From Candidatus Gastranaerophilales bacterium (GTDB lineage Bacteria; Cyanobacteriota; Vampirovibrionia; Gastranaerophilales; Gastranaerophilaceae), in the NCBI GenBank assembly GCA_944323275.1, contig CALUSA010000015.1, positions 1 through 34,359 on the forward strand: a stretch of 34,359 nt of DNA, read 5' to 3'. The notes under the pieces were generated by a model. That model had not been told where the DNA came from, did no database searches, and saw only the letters and a program-made list of their open reading frames with translations. Position numbers and translations under genes: made by a program. Below, piece after piece: positions 8,779 to 17,022 of the stretch; positions within the stretch are counted from its first letter, which is position 1, and each line of letters begins with the position of its first letter.

Positions 8779-9393
8779 TTATTTTGTAAAATTCAACAGC
8801 CTGAAAGTTTTTTTCTTATCCTCGGCAGCTTTATCCGGCAGCTCATAGCAGTTAATGCAACGTGCCTCATAAGTTTCATCCCCGCCTATCATAATCAACG
8901 GCGAAGATTTATCCGCAGGAAAACCGTTTATTAGCCGCTGGGTTCTTGTGGCATGGTCAGAGCCGCATTTCATACAAACAGCAGTGAGCTTATCAACTTT
9001 ATCGGCAAGGCATAATAACTCGGGCATAGCTCCGAAAGGTTCTCCTTTAAAGTCCAAATCAAGACCCGAGGCAATAACCCTTTTTCCATGTTCAATAAGC
9101 TTTCTTACAACAGAAACTATCTCCATATCAAAAAATTGAATCTCGTCTATTGCAACGACTTCATCATCAGGTGATATACAGGCAAGTATATCTCTGGCAT
9201 TTTTTACATTAATCGCCTCAAGCCATAACCCGTTTCTTGATTCAATATAATCGCCTTTGGCTCTTGTGTCCATCTCGGGTGAAATAACTTTAACTTTCTT
9301 TTGAGCAATAATACATCTTTTTATTCTTCTTAAAAGTTCCTCTGTTTTGCCGCAGCTCATCGGACCTGTTATCACTTCAAACGAGTAAGCCAT
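8779..9393 (-). CDS. tdk: Thymidine kinase (type II)
   Basis: Phosphorylates thymidine with ATP in the pyrimidine salvage pathway. It is 204 residues, usual for the small tetrameric type II enzymes. GPMSCGKT (10-17) is the P-loop, and DEIQFF (83-88) holds the Walker B Asp and the likely catalytic Glu84. The lasso zinc site is C140-x2-C143 with C179-x2-C182. The YEAR segment before the second Cys pair belongs to the thymidine-binding loop. GGGGAG lies about 6 nt before the ATG. It is a single gene with its own promoter upstream. All key residues are present. Confidence 0.96.
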   Translation of the reverse strand: MAYSFEVITGPMSCGKTEELLRRIKRCIIAQKKVKVISPEMDTRAKGDYIESRNGLWLEAINVKNARDILACISPDDEVVAIDEIQFFDMEIVSVVRKLIEHGKRVIASGLDLDFKGEPFGAMPELLCLADKVDKLTAVCMKCGSDHATRTQRLINGFPADKSSPLIMIGGDETYEARCINCYELPDKAAEDKKKTFRLLNFTK

Positions 9394-9471
9394 ACAATCT
9401 CCCCAACCTCACTCAAAATATTTTCCATTATCTGTAAAAAAGTTTTATATAAAATTTCCTCCATCTTTTAT

Positions 9472-9480
9472 ATTATAACA
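9472..9480 (-). promoter_or_regulatory. tdk: Extended -10 promoter of tdk
   Basis: On the - strand the bases read TG-T-TATAAT, an extended -10 element, with no convincing -35. The transcript would start near 9465, about 70 nt before the tdk ATG. Confidence 0.4.
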
Positions 9481-9655
9481 AAAATTCAAAATCCGCCAGA
9501 TAAAAAGCAAGTGATTTATATACAACTTTACACCAAATATGCTCAAATATAGCTATAATGTCATTTAGAACCTGTTTTGGAATCCGTCCATTTGTAACCC
9601 TCGAAACAAGTTCAGTGGGTCAATTTTAGCATTTTTTATCATAAACTGTGATATC

Positions 9656-9690
9656 AAAAACAACTCCGGCTGATAATTCAACCGGAGCTG
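9656..9690 (-). terminator. Intrinsic terminator of adhE
   Basis: On the - strand CAGCTCCGG (9690-9682) pairs with CCGGAGTTG (9669-9661) across a 12-nt loop; one pair is G-U. TTTTT follows (9660-9656). It lies 26 bp after the adhE stop. The rest of the 9394-9715 gap holds the tdk promoter and nothing else I can support. Confidence 0.8.
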
Positions 9691-9715
9691 CAAGGATCTT
9701 ATTTCACAATAAGAA

Positions 9716-12358
9716 TTATATTCTTCCGTAGTATGCATCAAGATACATTTGTTTGATTTCTTCAAACAACGGATATCTCGGGTTTGCACCTGTGCACTGG
9801 TCGTCGAATGCGAGTTCAACCATTTCATCCAGTTTTTCGAGGAATTCGTGTTCTTCAATACCGAATTCTTTAATAGACATAGGCAAACCAAGGTCTTTTT
9901 TCATCTGAACGAGAGCCTGTTGCAGCAATTCAACTTTTTCATCGTCATTCTTACCGCCCAAGCCTAATTCGTCAGCAATTTGACCGTATCTTGCTTTAGC
10001 ATTCGGGAATTTATACTGCGGGAAGGCTGCCTGTTTAACAGGTTTATCAGTTGCGTTGAATTTGATAACCTGATTGATTAACAATGCGTTAGCCATACCG
10101 TGCGGTACATGGAACATAGCACCCAATTTGTGAGCCATAGAGTGGCAAACACCTAAGAATGCGTTAGCAAACGCCATACCTGCAATTGTTGAAGCATAGT
10201 GAACTTTTTCTCTTGCCTGCGGATCGTTTGCACCGTTATCGTAAGAACGTTTCAAGTATCTGAACAACAGCTTCAAGGCTTCTAACGAGTTAGAGTTTGT
10301 GAAGTTTGTAGCCATTGTAGATACATAAGCTTCGATTGCGTGTGTAATAGCATCGTAACCTGATACTGCTGTTAAGCCTTTAGGCATTGTATCAACAAGG
10401 TTCGGGTCAACGATAGCTACGTTAGGAGTCAATGCGTAATCAGCGATTGCATATTTTACACCTGTCTGATCATCAGTGATGATTGCAAACGGAGTAACCT
10501 CGGAACCTGTACCTGATGTTGTCGGTACACAAACCATTTCAGCTTTTTTACCGAGCGGCGGAATCATGCAGATTCTCTTTCTGATATCCATAAATCTCAT
10601 TGCGATATCTTCAAATACCGTATCAGGTTGTTCGTACATTAACCACAGAATTTTAGCTGCGTCCATAGATGAACCGCCGCCTAATGCGATGAATACATCA
10701 GGTTCGTAAGCTTTAACCATCATCATTGCATCATTAATTGTAGACAATGTCGGATCCGGTTTAACGTCAAAGAAGATCTGGTAATCAACACCGATTTCAT
10801 CTAATGTGTTGGTAATTGCATTAGTCATGCCTGAATTAAACAGGAATCTGTCTGTAACAATAAAGGCACGTTTTTTGCCTTGCAATTCTCTGAGAGCCAA
10901 ATCCAAAGCCCCTCTTTTGAAATATACTTTAGCAGGAACCTTGTACCAAAGCATGTTCTCTCTCCTTTCAGCAACTGTCTTGATGTTCAGTAAGTGTTGA
11001 GGTCCGACGTTTTCGCTTACAGCGTTGCCACCCCAAGAACCACAGCCCAATGTCAATGACGGATTGAGTCTGAAGTTATACAAGTCACCTATACCGCCCT
11101 GTGAAGAAGGAGTATTAATCAAGATTCTGCAGGTATGTAATTTTACACCGAATTTTTCAATTCTTTCAGAATCTCTTTCATCTGTATAAAGAACAGATGT
11201 GTGACCTGCACCACCAAAGTCTACCAAATCATAAGCTTTTTGTACAGCATCTTCAAAATCTTTAGCTTTGTACATTGCTAATACCGGAGAAAGTTTTTCG
11301 TGTGCAAACGGTTCTTCTTCGCAAATATCAGTTACTTCGCCGATAAGAACTTTTGTATCGGGTTCAACTGTAATACCTGCCATTTCTGCAATTTTTGCAG
11401 CCGGCTGACCAACGATTGCAGGGTTAACTCTGCCGTTTTGTATTACCAGCGAGCCAACTTTTTCTCTTTCTTTGTTGTTAAGAATATATGCACCTCTTAA
11501 AACAAATTCTTTTTTAACTTCATCATATACATCTTTAACAACAACAACTGATTGCTCAGAAGCACAAATCATACCGTTGTCAAAAGTTTTTGACATAAGT
11601 ACGGAAGAAACTGCCATTTTGATATCTGCTGTTTCGTCAATAACTGCAGGAGTGTTGCCGGGTCCTACACCCAAAGCCGGTTTACCTGAAGAATAAGCGG
11701 CTTTAACCATTCCGGGACCGCCTGTTGCAAGAATCATATCGATGTCTTCGTGGTGCATCAATGCGCCGGAAAGTTCAACAGAAGGCTCATCAATCCATGC
11801 GATAAGTCCGTCCGGTGCGCCTGCTTTAACAGCAGCTTCAAGAACGATTTTTGCAGCTTCAATTGTACATTTTTTAGCTCTCGGGTGCGGTGAAAATACA
11901 AGAGCGTTACGTGTTTTTAATGCGATTAAAGATTTAAAAATAGCAGTTGAAGTCGGGTTTGTAGTAGGGATAACACCTGCAAGAACACCGATAGGTTCTG
12001 CCACTTTTTTGATACCGTTAGCTTTATCTTCAAAGATAACTCCTGCGGTTTTCATATTTTTATATTTGTTATAAATATATTCAGCAGCAAAGTGGTTTTT
12101 GATAATTTTATCTTCCATAACGCCCATGCCTGTTTCTTCAACAGCCATTCTTGCGAGAGGAATTCTCATTTTATCAGCTGCGGTAGCTGCTGCTTTAAAA
12201 ATTTTGTCAACCTGTTCCTGTGAGAAGGTTGCATAAATCTTTTGTGCTTTTTTAGCTCTTTCGATAATTAATTTTAAATCATCGTGAGTTTTTACCTCGG
12301 TTGATTTGTTGAAAGCCTTTTCTAACTTTTCAGTTTCGGCTTGTTTTTTTGTTGCCAT
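9716..12358 (-). CDS. adhE: Bifunctional aldehyde-alcohol dehydrogenase
   Basis: Reduces acetyl-CoA to acetaldehyde and then ethanol with two NADH, the main NAD+-regenerating step of mixed fermentation. It is 880 residues (the family is about 870-890). The N-terminal CoA-acylating aldehyde dehydrogenase has catalytic Cys265 in NGMICASEQ and an ATGGPGMV turn. The C-terminal iron alcohol dehydrogenase has GGGSSMDAAK (560-569). Its metal ligands D669, H673, H739 and H753 have the same spacing as in E. coli AdhE. An upstream in-frame ATG would add 22 residues. The start at 12358 is chosen because AAAGGAG sits about 9 nt before it and MATKKQ looks like a normal AdhE N-terminus. It is monocistronic, with its own terminator and two Rex-like operators upstream. 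Family members form long helical filaments (spirosomes). Confidence 0.97.
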   Translation of the reverse strand: MATKKQAETEKLEKAFNKSTEVKTHDDLKLIIERAKKAQKIYATFSQEQVDKIFKAAATAADKMRIPLARMAVEETGMGVMEDKIIKNHFAAEYIYNKYKNMKTAGVIFEDKANGIKKVAEPIGVLAGVIPTTNPTSTAIFKSLIALKTRNALVFSPHPRAKKCTIEAAKIVLEAAVKAGAPDGLIAWIDEPSVELSGALMHHEDIDMILATGGPGMVKAAYSSGKPALGVGPGNTPAVIDETADIKMAVSSVLMSKTFDNGMICASEQSVVVVKDVYDEVKKEFVLRGAYILNNKEREKVGSLVIQNGRVNPAIVGQPAAKIAEMAGITVEPDTKVLIGEVTDICEEEPFAHEKLSPVLAMYKAKDFEDAVQKAYDLVDFGGAGHTSVLYTDERDSERIEKFGVKLHTCRILINTPSSQGGIGDLYNFRLNPSLTLGCGSWGGNAVSENVGPQHLLNIKTVAERRENMLWYKVPAKVYFKRGALDLALRELQGKKRAFIVTDRFLFNSGMTNAITNTLDEIGVDYQIFFDVKPDPTLSTINDAMMMVKAYEPDVFIALGGGSSMDAAKILWLMYEQPDTVFEDIAMRFMDIRKRICMIPPLGKKAEMVCVPTTSGTGSEVTPFAIITDDQTGVKYAIADYALTPNVAIVDPNLVDTMPKGLTAVSGYDAITHAIEAYVSTMATNFTNSNSLEALKLLFRYLKRSYDNGANDPQAREKVHYASTIAGMAFANAFLGVCHSMAHKLGAMFHVPHGMANALLINQVIKFNATDKPVKQAAFPQYKFPNAKARYGQIADELGLGGKNDDEKVELLQQALVQMKKDLGLPMSIKEFGIEEHEFLEKLDEMVELAFDDQCTGANPRYPLFEEIKQMYLDAYYGRI

Positions 12359-12375
12359 GTGTAATATCTCCTTTA

Positions 12376-12393
12376 TCGTGAAATAATTCACTA
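12376..12393 (-). promoter_or_regulatory. Proximal Rex-like operator in the adhE leader
   Basis: A palindrome GTGAA-N4-TTCAC (12378-12391) matches the core of the Rex consensus TTGTGAA-N4-TTCACAA. It lies about 20 nt before the adhE ATG and just before the ribosome site, so a bound repressor would block transcription or elongation. Confidence 0.45.
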
Positions 12394-12533
12394 TTAATAT
12401 TGCACATAAATAAGAAAATTTCAAGTGTTGTTTTTACAATTATTAAAAATTATGAACGATTAAAAATCTTTTGTAGCAATGATTACAAATATATATAGCG
12501 TATATGATATTTAAACAGGAAGTAAAAAACAAA

Positions 12534-12551
12534 CTGTGATTTTTTTCACAA
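12534..12551 (-). promoter_or_regulatory. Distal Rex-like (or CRP-like) operator upstream of adhE
   Basis: The + strand reads CTGTGA-N6-TCACAA, an 18-bp near-perfect palindrome about 180 bp before the adhE start. It fits the Rex consensus with two mismatches, and also the CRP-family TGTGA-N6-TCACA exactly. The adhE context and the second GTGAA-N4-TTCAC site nearer the gene favour the NADH sensor Rex. The remainder of 12359-12808 is AT-rich, with no further gene seen. Confidence 0.55.
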
Positions 12552-12808
12552 TTAATATTTACTTTATATAAATAATTATAACATGCCCCGAAGAATTCCC
12601 CAAAGCTCCAGAGCGAAAAACTTACGGAACGAAGCCAAAATTATTGTTACGATATGTTGCACTAAAAAAATTAAAATAGCAAAAAATTATCTGGACAAAC
12701 TTTTAGCTATTGAAGGGTTTTAGTTACATTATTAAAATAAGTTAAAAATTATTTGTAATGGATTGAAAAACCTTCATGATTGTGCGAAAGTACAAATGGG
12801 CAGGAAAA

Positions 12809-15658
12809 ATGATAGTAAATCAAAAACCGAACATTATACAAAGCAATCGACTTAGTCACAAGAAAAAGTCATTTGTGACAAAAGATAAGCTTTCTAAAAA
12901 TATTTATGATAATAAGCAAACGCCTTTAATGAGAGAGTCAGTTAATTCTTCCTTTAAAGGCGTTTCTTTTAAAGGATTATCCGCAGCACAGATTAAAAAA
13001 TCTTTTGCTCTTTACAATGAGCACAAATACAATCTGGCAGATAATTTGCACATGCTGAAAAAATATATCGGTAATGCACCTGTTGAGCTGGAAGCAAATA
13101 CCAGTCAGTGGCGTGAGATAAGCCAACATATTATAAAAGCCGAAAAAGACTCCACTGTTGTCATCAAAGAAAAAAATTGGACAAAACAGCTTATAGACGC
13201 AATGGCGTCACCGGTTACCGATTTGCCTTTCCGCATATTCAAAGCTTTAAAAAAATCTTTTCTGGGCAAGGACACTAAAAAAGCAGCAGAAGAAGTATCC
13301 GAACAGGTATTAGAACAAATATCCGGACAAGAACCTGTTAAAAAACAAAACTTTATCAAAAAGAAAATGAACTCAATTGACAACCCTGATATTGTCAATT
13401 CTTTTATCGGATACATGGACTCCGCTCAAAAATATAAATATGACGGCGATAAAACACGTTCAGCAGGGTTAATGTCCAACGCATTAAAAATGTTCGACCC
13501 GAAATCGGGTAACTACAATGCGGTGCACGAAAGAGCTCTTACAAGAATAGTTACGGGTTTTATACCCGCATATTTTCTTGCTAATGATGCATATAATCTG
13601 TCAAGGCTTTGTGATGACGATCCGCAAAAGGCAGAACATGAAAGAAAGCTGCGTTTTAATCAGGAAACAAAACGTGTATTATCCAACGCTTATTTACAGT
13701 TAATTACCCTCGGGGCACTGTCAAAATGGATTAACAAAAGCAAGGCTACTTTTGTCGGGGTAACTGCGTTAAGCGTACTCATTACAGAGGCTTTTTCCAG
13801 ATTATCGAACGGTAAAAAAATCCACATGATAAGCAAGGAAGAAGCTATTGAAATGAACAAAAAAGAAGGTTTGCTTCCTGCAGATTACAAACCGCCGAAA
13901 GACAGTAAATCAGAGGACAAAACATCAGCTTATATTCCGGCATTTAAAAGTTCACAAGTATTCCATACCTTCGGTGTAACGGACATGCCGCTTGCACAGA
14001 TGAGCACTGTTAATATGACGGGCAAATCTGTTGATGAAAAGCTCAAGGCAGTTAATGAATCAAAACCTCTGTTAACTTTTTCAACGCTTGTAAAATGGTT
14101 TGCAGGTACGATTATTTTAGGCTTCGGGCTTAAACATGCCAAGAATATAAAAATTGCAAAAAATGTTAAGATAAATGACTATTTTAAAGTTTTATCCAAC
14201 AAATACGACAAATTATTTAATTCATTAACAAGAATGGATTACAAAATTTCCAAACAGGAATACGACAAAATCATTAACAAATTAAAAGAATATGATGATG
14301 TTGTAGGCAATTATTTTGAAACCGTTATTCAGAATTATCAAAAATCAAACAAAGTTATGTCGGTTTCAAAAGACTTTGCAGGAGTTTTGAAAGAAGCGGG
14401 ATTAAATAATTACGCAAAAGCATTTGAACATCTTTCAAACTTAAAACTCAAAAATTCTTTCAAAGATGTCGGGTTGTACAATGACGCACAGGGCTTTATT
14501 TCTTCAAGAAACAAAGCTGTTATAACCAAAAACCTTGAAGAACTCTTTGAAACAATGAAGGCTGACAACCTTGAAAGTCAGGCTCAGCAATTAAGAGCAA
14601 TTATATTTGACAAGAACGGCAAAGTTGTTACTTCAAATTACAACAAGGCTAAAAAGTTTATTAATGAAAACGCCAAAAATTATGCATTTACTTTTGATAA
14701 CAGATTTAAAGTAGACGAAGGTGCTGAAAATCTCAAGCTGTTTGAAAGTGCAATAAAAGCATTAAAAGAGGTTAACCCGCAAAAGGCAGAAGATTATAAA
14801 AAAATTATTAATGACACGGTAAATGCCGACACTATTTATCTCGGCAAAAAAGGTATTCCGATTGTTAAAGAAGTTGCTGATTTTATTACCGAGCCGTTTA
14901 AATTTATGTGGGGAACAATCACACTCCCGTACAAACACATTGCAAAACCGATATCAAAATTAATTAATCCTGATGTGAAACTTCCTCAGTGGCCTAAAGA
15001 AAATGAAATGGTTGCCGCTGCGGTAAAAAGAATGAACAAAAAGCCTTTTATCAAGCTTCCGGCTATGTTTGGCTCGCATCAGGGCATTGCAAAAATTGAT
15101 TACAGCAAAGAAGATTTTGCGAAATATATGAATTTGCAGTTCAACAAAGGCTTTAACACTGCAACAATGTCAAGCTTGTCTAACTCAGACCTTTCAGCCC
15201 TTGCTAAAAACACTTCAACAGCAGCTACGGCGTGGTTCTTGATGACAGACAACCACAATATGGTTATGCAAAAATCAAACGGTGAAAACAAACAGGGTGC
15301 CGTATTAAAAGCAAAAGAAAGAGCCGTTCAGGAAACTTCAAGGCAGTTCTACAATGTAATGTTTATATCACTGTTCAACAACACCTTTAGAAACCTCTAC
15401 AACTCTAGTCTGTTCGGTGCACAAACCGTTAACACAGCCTCGACTCTTGTCGGTGAATATGTAAACAGAAAAGCCATCGGCATGTCGGTTACACCGCAAA
15501 CCAGAGATGAAATTCTTGAACATGAATACAAAAATGTTACAAGGAAAGGGCTTTTAGGCGATTTCTTCAGATTTATGTCACGGTTGACCGGTAAAAAAGT
15601 ATTATCACAGCGCACACCGCAAAAAGCCGCAAATAACGAACAAGAAATTAAAAAATAA
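12809..15658 (+). CDS. Large orphan membrane protein with N-terminal SFKG motif
   Basis: A protein of 949 residues from the ATG at 12809 (AGGA close upstream), or 960 from an ATG at 12776 that has no ribosome site. The N-terminus is polar and basic and holds two copies of SFKG (SSFKGVSFKGLS), a motif type shared with other orphans in this window. Several hydrophobic stretches are visible, counted from 12776: about 255-275 (VTGFIPAYFLA), 305-340 (LQLITLGALSKW and FVGVTALSVLI) and 438-452 (WFAGTIILGFGL). Long Lys-rich helices lie between them. The C-terminal 150 residues are conserved-looking, with NTSTAATAWFLMTDNHN and a hydrophobic helix near 855-895. There is no known domain. It ends at a shared bidirectional terminator opposite trxA. 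Confidence 0.85.
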   Translation: MIVNQKPNIIQSNRLSHKKKSFVTKDKLSKNIYDNKQTPLMRESVNSSFKGVSFKGLSAAQIKKSFALYNEHKYNLADNLHMLKKYIGNAPVELEANTSQWREISQHIIKAEKDSTVVIKEKNWTKQLIDAMASPVTDLPFRIFKALKKSFLGKDTKKAAEEVSEQVLEQISGQEPVKKQNFIKKKMNSIDNPDIVNSFIGYMDSAQKYKYDGDKTRSAGLMSNALKMFDPKSGNYNAVHERALTRIVTGFIPAYFLANDAYNLSRLCDDDPQKAEHERKLRFNQETKRVLSNAYLQLITLGALSKWINKSKATFVGVTALSVLITEAFSRLSNGKKIHMISKEEAIEMNKKEGLLPADYKPPKDSKSEDKTSAYIPAFKSSQVFHTFGVTDMPLAQMSTVNMTGKSVDEKLKAVNESKPLLTFSTLVKWFAGTIILGFGLKHAKNIKIAKNVKINDYFKVLSNKYDKLFNSLTRMDYKISKQEYDKIINKLKEYDDVVGNYFETVIQNYQKSNKVMSVSKDFAGVLKEAGLNNYAKAFEHLSNLKLKNSFKDVGLYNDAQGFISSRNKAVITKNLEELFETMKADNLESQAQQLRAIIFDKNGKVVTSNYNKAKKFINENAKNYAFTFDNRFKVDEGAENLKLFESAIKALKEVNPQKAEDYKKIINDTVNADTIYLGKKGIPIVKEVADFITEPFKFMWGTITLPYKHIAKPISKLINPDVKLPQWPKENEMVAAAVKRMNKKPFIKLPAMFGSHQGIAKIDYSKEDFAKYMNLQFNKGFNTATMSSLSNSDLSALAKNTSTAATAWFLMTDNHNMVMQKSNGENKQGAVLKAKERAVQETSRQFYNVMFISLFNNTFRNLYNSSLFGAQTVNTASTLVGEYVNRKAIGMSVTPQTRDEILEHEYKNVTRKGLLGDFFRFMSRLTGKKVLSQRTPQKAANNEQEIKK

Positions 15659-15696
15659 AAAATAAGGATAGCTGATTTTAGCTATCCTTATTTAAT
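15655..15696. terminator. Bidirectional terminator between the orphan membrane gene and trxA
   Basis: A perfect 13-bp stem (15661-15673 with 15680-15692) has a 6-nt loop, flanked by an A run on the left and TTT on the right. It can stop transcription from both convergent genes. Confidence 0.9.
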
Positions 15697-15710
15697 TCTT
15701 GCATTCCGTA

Positions 15711-16034
15711 TTACAAATGTTTATCGATATTAGAGGTTATAGTCGATTTGGGAACAAGCCCCACAAGTCTTTCAACCGCTTTACCTTCCTTAAAAATCAA
15801 CAAAGTAGGCAAACCGCTAACAGAATATTCTTTAGCTGTTTTAAGATTTTCGTCTGTATTTAATTTAACGATTTTTAACTTGCCTTCATAATCCTTGGCA
15901 ACCTCATCTAAAACAGGACCTAATTTTCTGCAAGGACCGCACCACGGTGCCCAAAAATCAACAACAGTTAACTCTGAAGAATTAATAACTTCAGATTCAA
16001 ATGTTGAATCATTAATATCTAATGCATTTGACAT
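15711..16034 (-). CDS. trxA: Thioredoxin
   Basis: A 107-residue cytosolic disulfide reductase, the standard thioredoxin length. The active site WCGPC is at 31-35, preceded by DFWAP. The cis-proline loop SGLPT has Pro76, and a conserved FKEGK turn follows. AAGGAGG lies about 8 nt before the ATG. No thioredoxin reductase gene is in the window. The gene is single, convergent with the orphan membrane gene. All key residues are intact. Confidence 0.96.
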   Translation of the reverse strand: MSNALDINDSTFESEVINSSELTVVDFWAPWCGPCRKLGPVLDEVAKDYEGKLKIVKLNTDENLKTAKEYSVSGLPTLLIFKEGKAVERLVGLVPKSTITSNIDKHL

Positions 16035-16128
16035 GTCATCTCCTCCTTAAACCATATTATAAATGTATAATGTAATTTTAGCAAAAAGTCAATTAATAGA
16101 ATAGATTAGTAAAATTTATAAAAAAATA

Positions 16129-16156
16129 TTGACTCAAAATATTCTTTTGATATTAT
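16129..16156 (+). promoter_or_regulatory. Promoter upstream of the tRNA-Phe repeat array
   Basis: TTGACT (16129-16134), a 16-bp spacer and TATTAT (16151-16156) make a good sigma70-type promoter. Transcription would begin near 16163 and pass through three 90-bp repeats before reaching tRNA-Phe. Confidence 0.55.
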
Positions 16157-16170
16157 TAAGTAACGGGGAT

Positions 16171-16440
16171 TCATTTACCACATTAGCCCCGGTGGAGAGT
16201 AACGAAACATTTTTAAATTAAAGTAGAGCTTGCTCTACCAACTCCACAAAACAATTGAATAATACGCCACGTTAGCCCACAGTGGAGTGCAACGGAACGG
16301 TTTTAAATTAAAGTAGAGCTTGCTCTACCAACTCCACAAAACAATTGAATAATACGCCACGTTAGCCCACAGTGGAGTGCAACGGAACGGTTTTAAATTA
16401 AAGTAGAGCTTGCTCTACCAACTCCACAAAACAATTGAAT
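16171..16440 (+). repeat. Three 90-bp tandem repeats carrying tRNA-Phe sense and antisense pieces
   Basis: The units are 16171-16260 (diverged), 16261-16350 and 16351-16440 (identical to each other); the tRNA gene follows in the same register. Each identical unit begins with the tRNA-Phe 5' end GCCACGTTAGC. Each of the three carries the palindrome GTAGAGC-TT-GCTCTAC and CTTGCTCTACCAACT, the exact reverse complement of the tRNA D arm (16459-16473). GTGGAGT and ACTCCAC in each identical unit can pair around this. The units end in AATTGAATAAT. No protein is encoded. Confidence 0.93.
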
Positions 16441-16445
16441 AATAC

Positions 16446-16521
16446 GCCACGTTAGCTCAGTTGGTAGAGCAAGGGACTGAAAATCCCTGTGTCCTTGGTT
16501 CGATTCCGAGACGTGGCACCA
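16446..16521 (+). tRNA. tRNA-Phe (anticodon GAA)
   Basis: A full cloverleaf. The acceptor is GCCACGT with ACGTGGC, the D stem GCTC/GAGC, and the anticodon stem AGGGA/TCCCT around CTGAAAA (anticodon GAA). The T arm is CTTGG-TTCGATT-CCGAG. The discriminator is A (16518) and CCA is encoded (16519-16521). This is the only complete copy at the locus; the flanking copies lack half the molecule. Confidence 0.97.
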
Positions 16522-16528
16522 CTTTTTT

Positions 16529-16556
16529 AAAGCTCTCATTTTTTGAGAGCTTTTTT
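16529..16556 (+). terminator. Terminator of tRNA-Phe
   Basis: AAAGCTCTCA pairs with TGAGAGCTTT around a 5-nt T loop, followed by a T run. The same terminator is repeated in the tRNA 3'-half copies at about 16654 and 16779. Confidence 0.9.
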
Positions 16557-16586
16557 ACTGAAAATCCCTTTATGTCCTTGGTTCTC

Positions 16587-16632
16587 ACCTCTCATAAAAC
16601 AAGACATTTAGTCTTGTTTTACTCGGCAGAGT
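16587..16632 (+). repeat. Hairpin element copy 1
   Basis: ACCTCTCA border, a perfect 11-bp stem (16595-16605 with 16611-16621) with loop ATTTA, then a TCGGCAGAGT border. Outer TCTCAC/GTGAGA bases can extend the stem. Confidence 0.85.
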
Positions 16633-16711
16633 GAGACGTGGCACCACTTTTTTAAAGCTCTCATTTTCTGAGAGCTTTTTTACTGAAAATCCCTGTGTGT
16701 CCTTGGTTCTC

Positions 16712-16757
16712 ACCTCTCATAAAACAAGACATTTAGTCTTGTTTTACTCGGCAGAGT
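16712..16757 (+). repeat. Hairpin element copy 2
   Basis: Identical to copy 1, 125 bp downstream, in the second tRNA-Phe 3'-half unit. Confidence 0.85.
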
Positions 16758-16832
16758 GAGACGTGGCACCACTTTTTTAAAGCTCTCATTTTTTGAGAGC
16801 TTTTTTACTGAAAATCCCTTTATGTCCTTGGT

Positions 16833-16897
16833 ACCTCTCAAGAAAAATGCCACAGGCATTTTTCTTTCGGCAGAGCCTCTCATAAAACAAGACATTT
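16833..16897 (+). repeat. Hairpin element copy 3 and a truncated fourth copy
   Basis: 16833-16875 has the same borders but a different stem, AAGAAAAATGCC paired with GGCATTTTTCTT around loop ACA. It is followed at 16876-16897 by the left half only of a copy-1-type element (CCTCTCATAAAACAAGACATTT), which ends abruptly. Confidence 0.8.
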
Positions 16898-17008
16898 CGT
16901 AGGTTGTGATAAATTTTAATTTTTATTGTGTTAATTTATTTTTGTGCAGCAAAAATATTTTTTAGAGGTTTTATATGCTATGTTATGATTACTATTTATT
17001 AAATAAGA

Positions 17009-17014
17009 TATAAT
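17009..17014 (+). promoter_or_regulatory. -10 box directly before the HExxH gene
   Basis: TATAAT ends 8 nt before the ATG at 17023, and there is no Shine-Dalgarno. The -35 is weak. The mRNA may be leaderless. Confidence 0.35.
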
Positions 17015-17022
17015 TTATTATT

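Larger units (their letters stand above)
16557..16897 (+). repeat. Tandem copies of the tRNA-Phe 3' half plus terminator, each interrupted by a hairpin element
   Basis: Two 125-bp units (16557-16681, 16682-16806) and a truncated third (16807-16897) each begin with ACTGAAAATCCC, the anticodon loop of tRNA-Phe. They run through the T-stem 5' side. They are then broken by a 46-bp hairpin element that replaces GATTCC of the T arm, and resume with GAGACGTGGCACCA and the terminator. They have no acceptor 5' strand or D arm and cannot fold as tRNAs. Confidence 0.92.

Noticed and set aside
12359-12424. A 22-residue N-terminal extension of AdhE.
   Set aside because: The internal ATG at 12358 has AAAGGAG at good spacing, and the extension would cover the proximal Rex-like operator.
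16710-16895. A 61-codon - strand frame across the tRNA-Phe half-copies.
   Set aside because: It only translates hairpin elements and terminators and has no ribosome site.
16171-16897. Regular direct repeats could suggest a CRISPR array.
   Set aside because: The units are 90 or 125 bp, contain tRNA halves and terminators, and have no short repeat with unique spacers.
16446-16897. The half-copies as additional functional tRNA-Phe genes.
   Set aside because: They lack the acceptor 5' strand and D arm, and their T arm is split by a 46-bp insert.
16171-16897. A prophage or integrative element inserted at tRNA-Phe.
   Set aside because: No integrase, recombinase, phage or conjugation gene lies nearby; flanking genes are ordinary.
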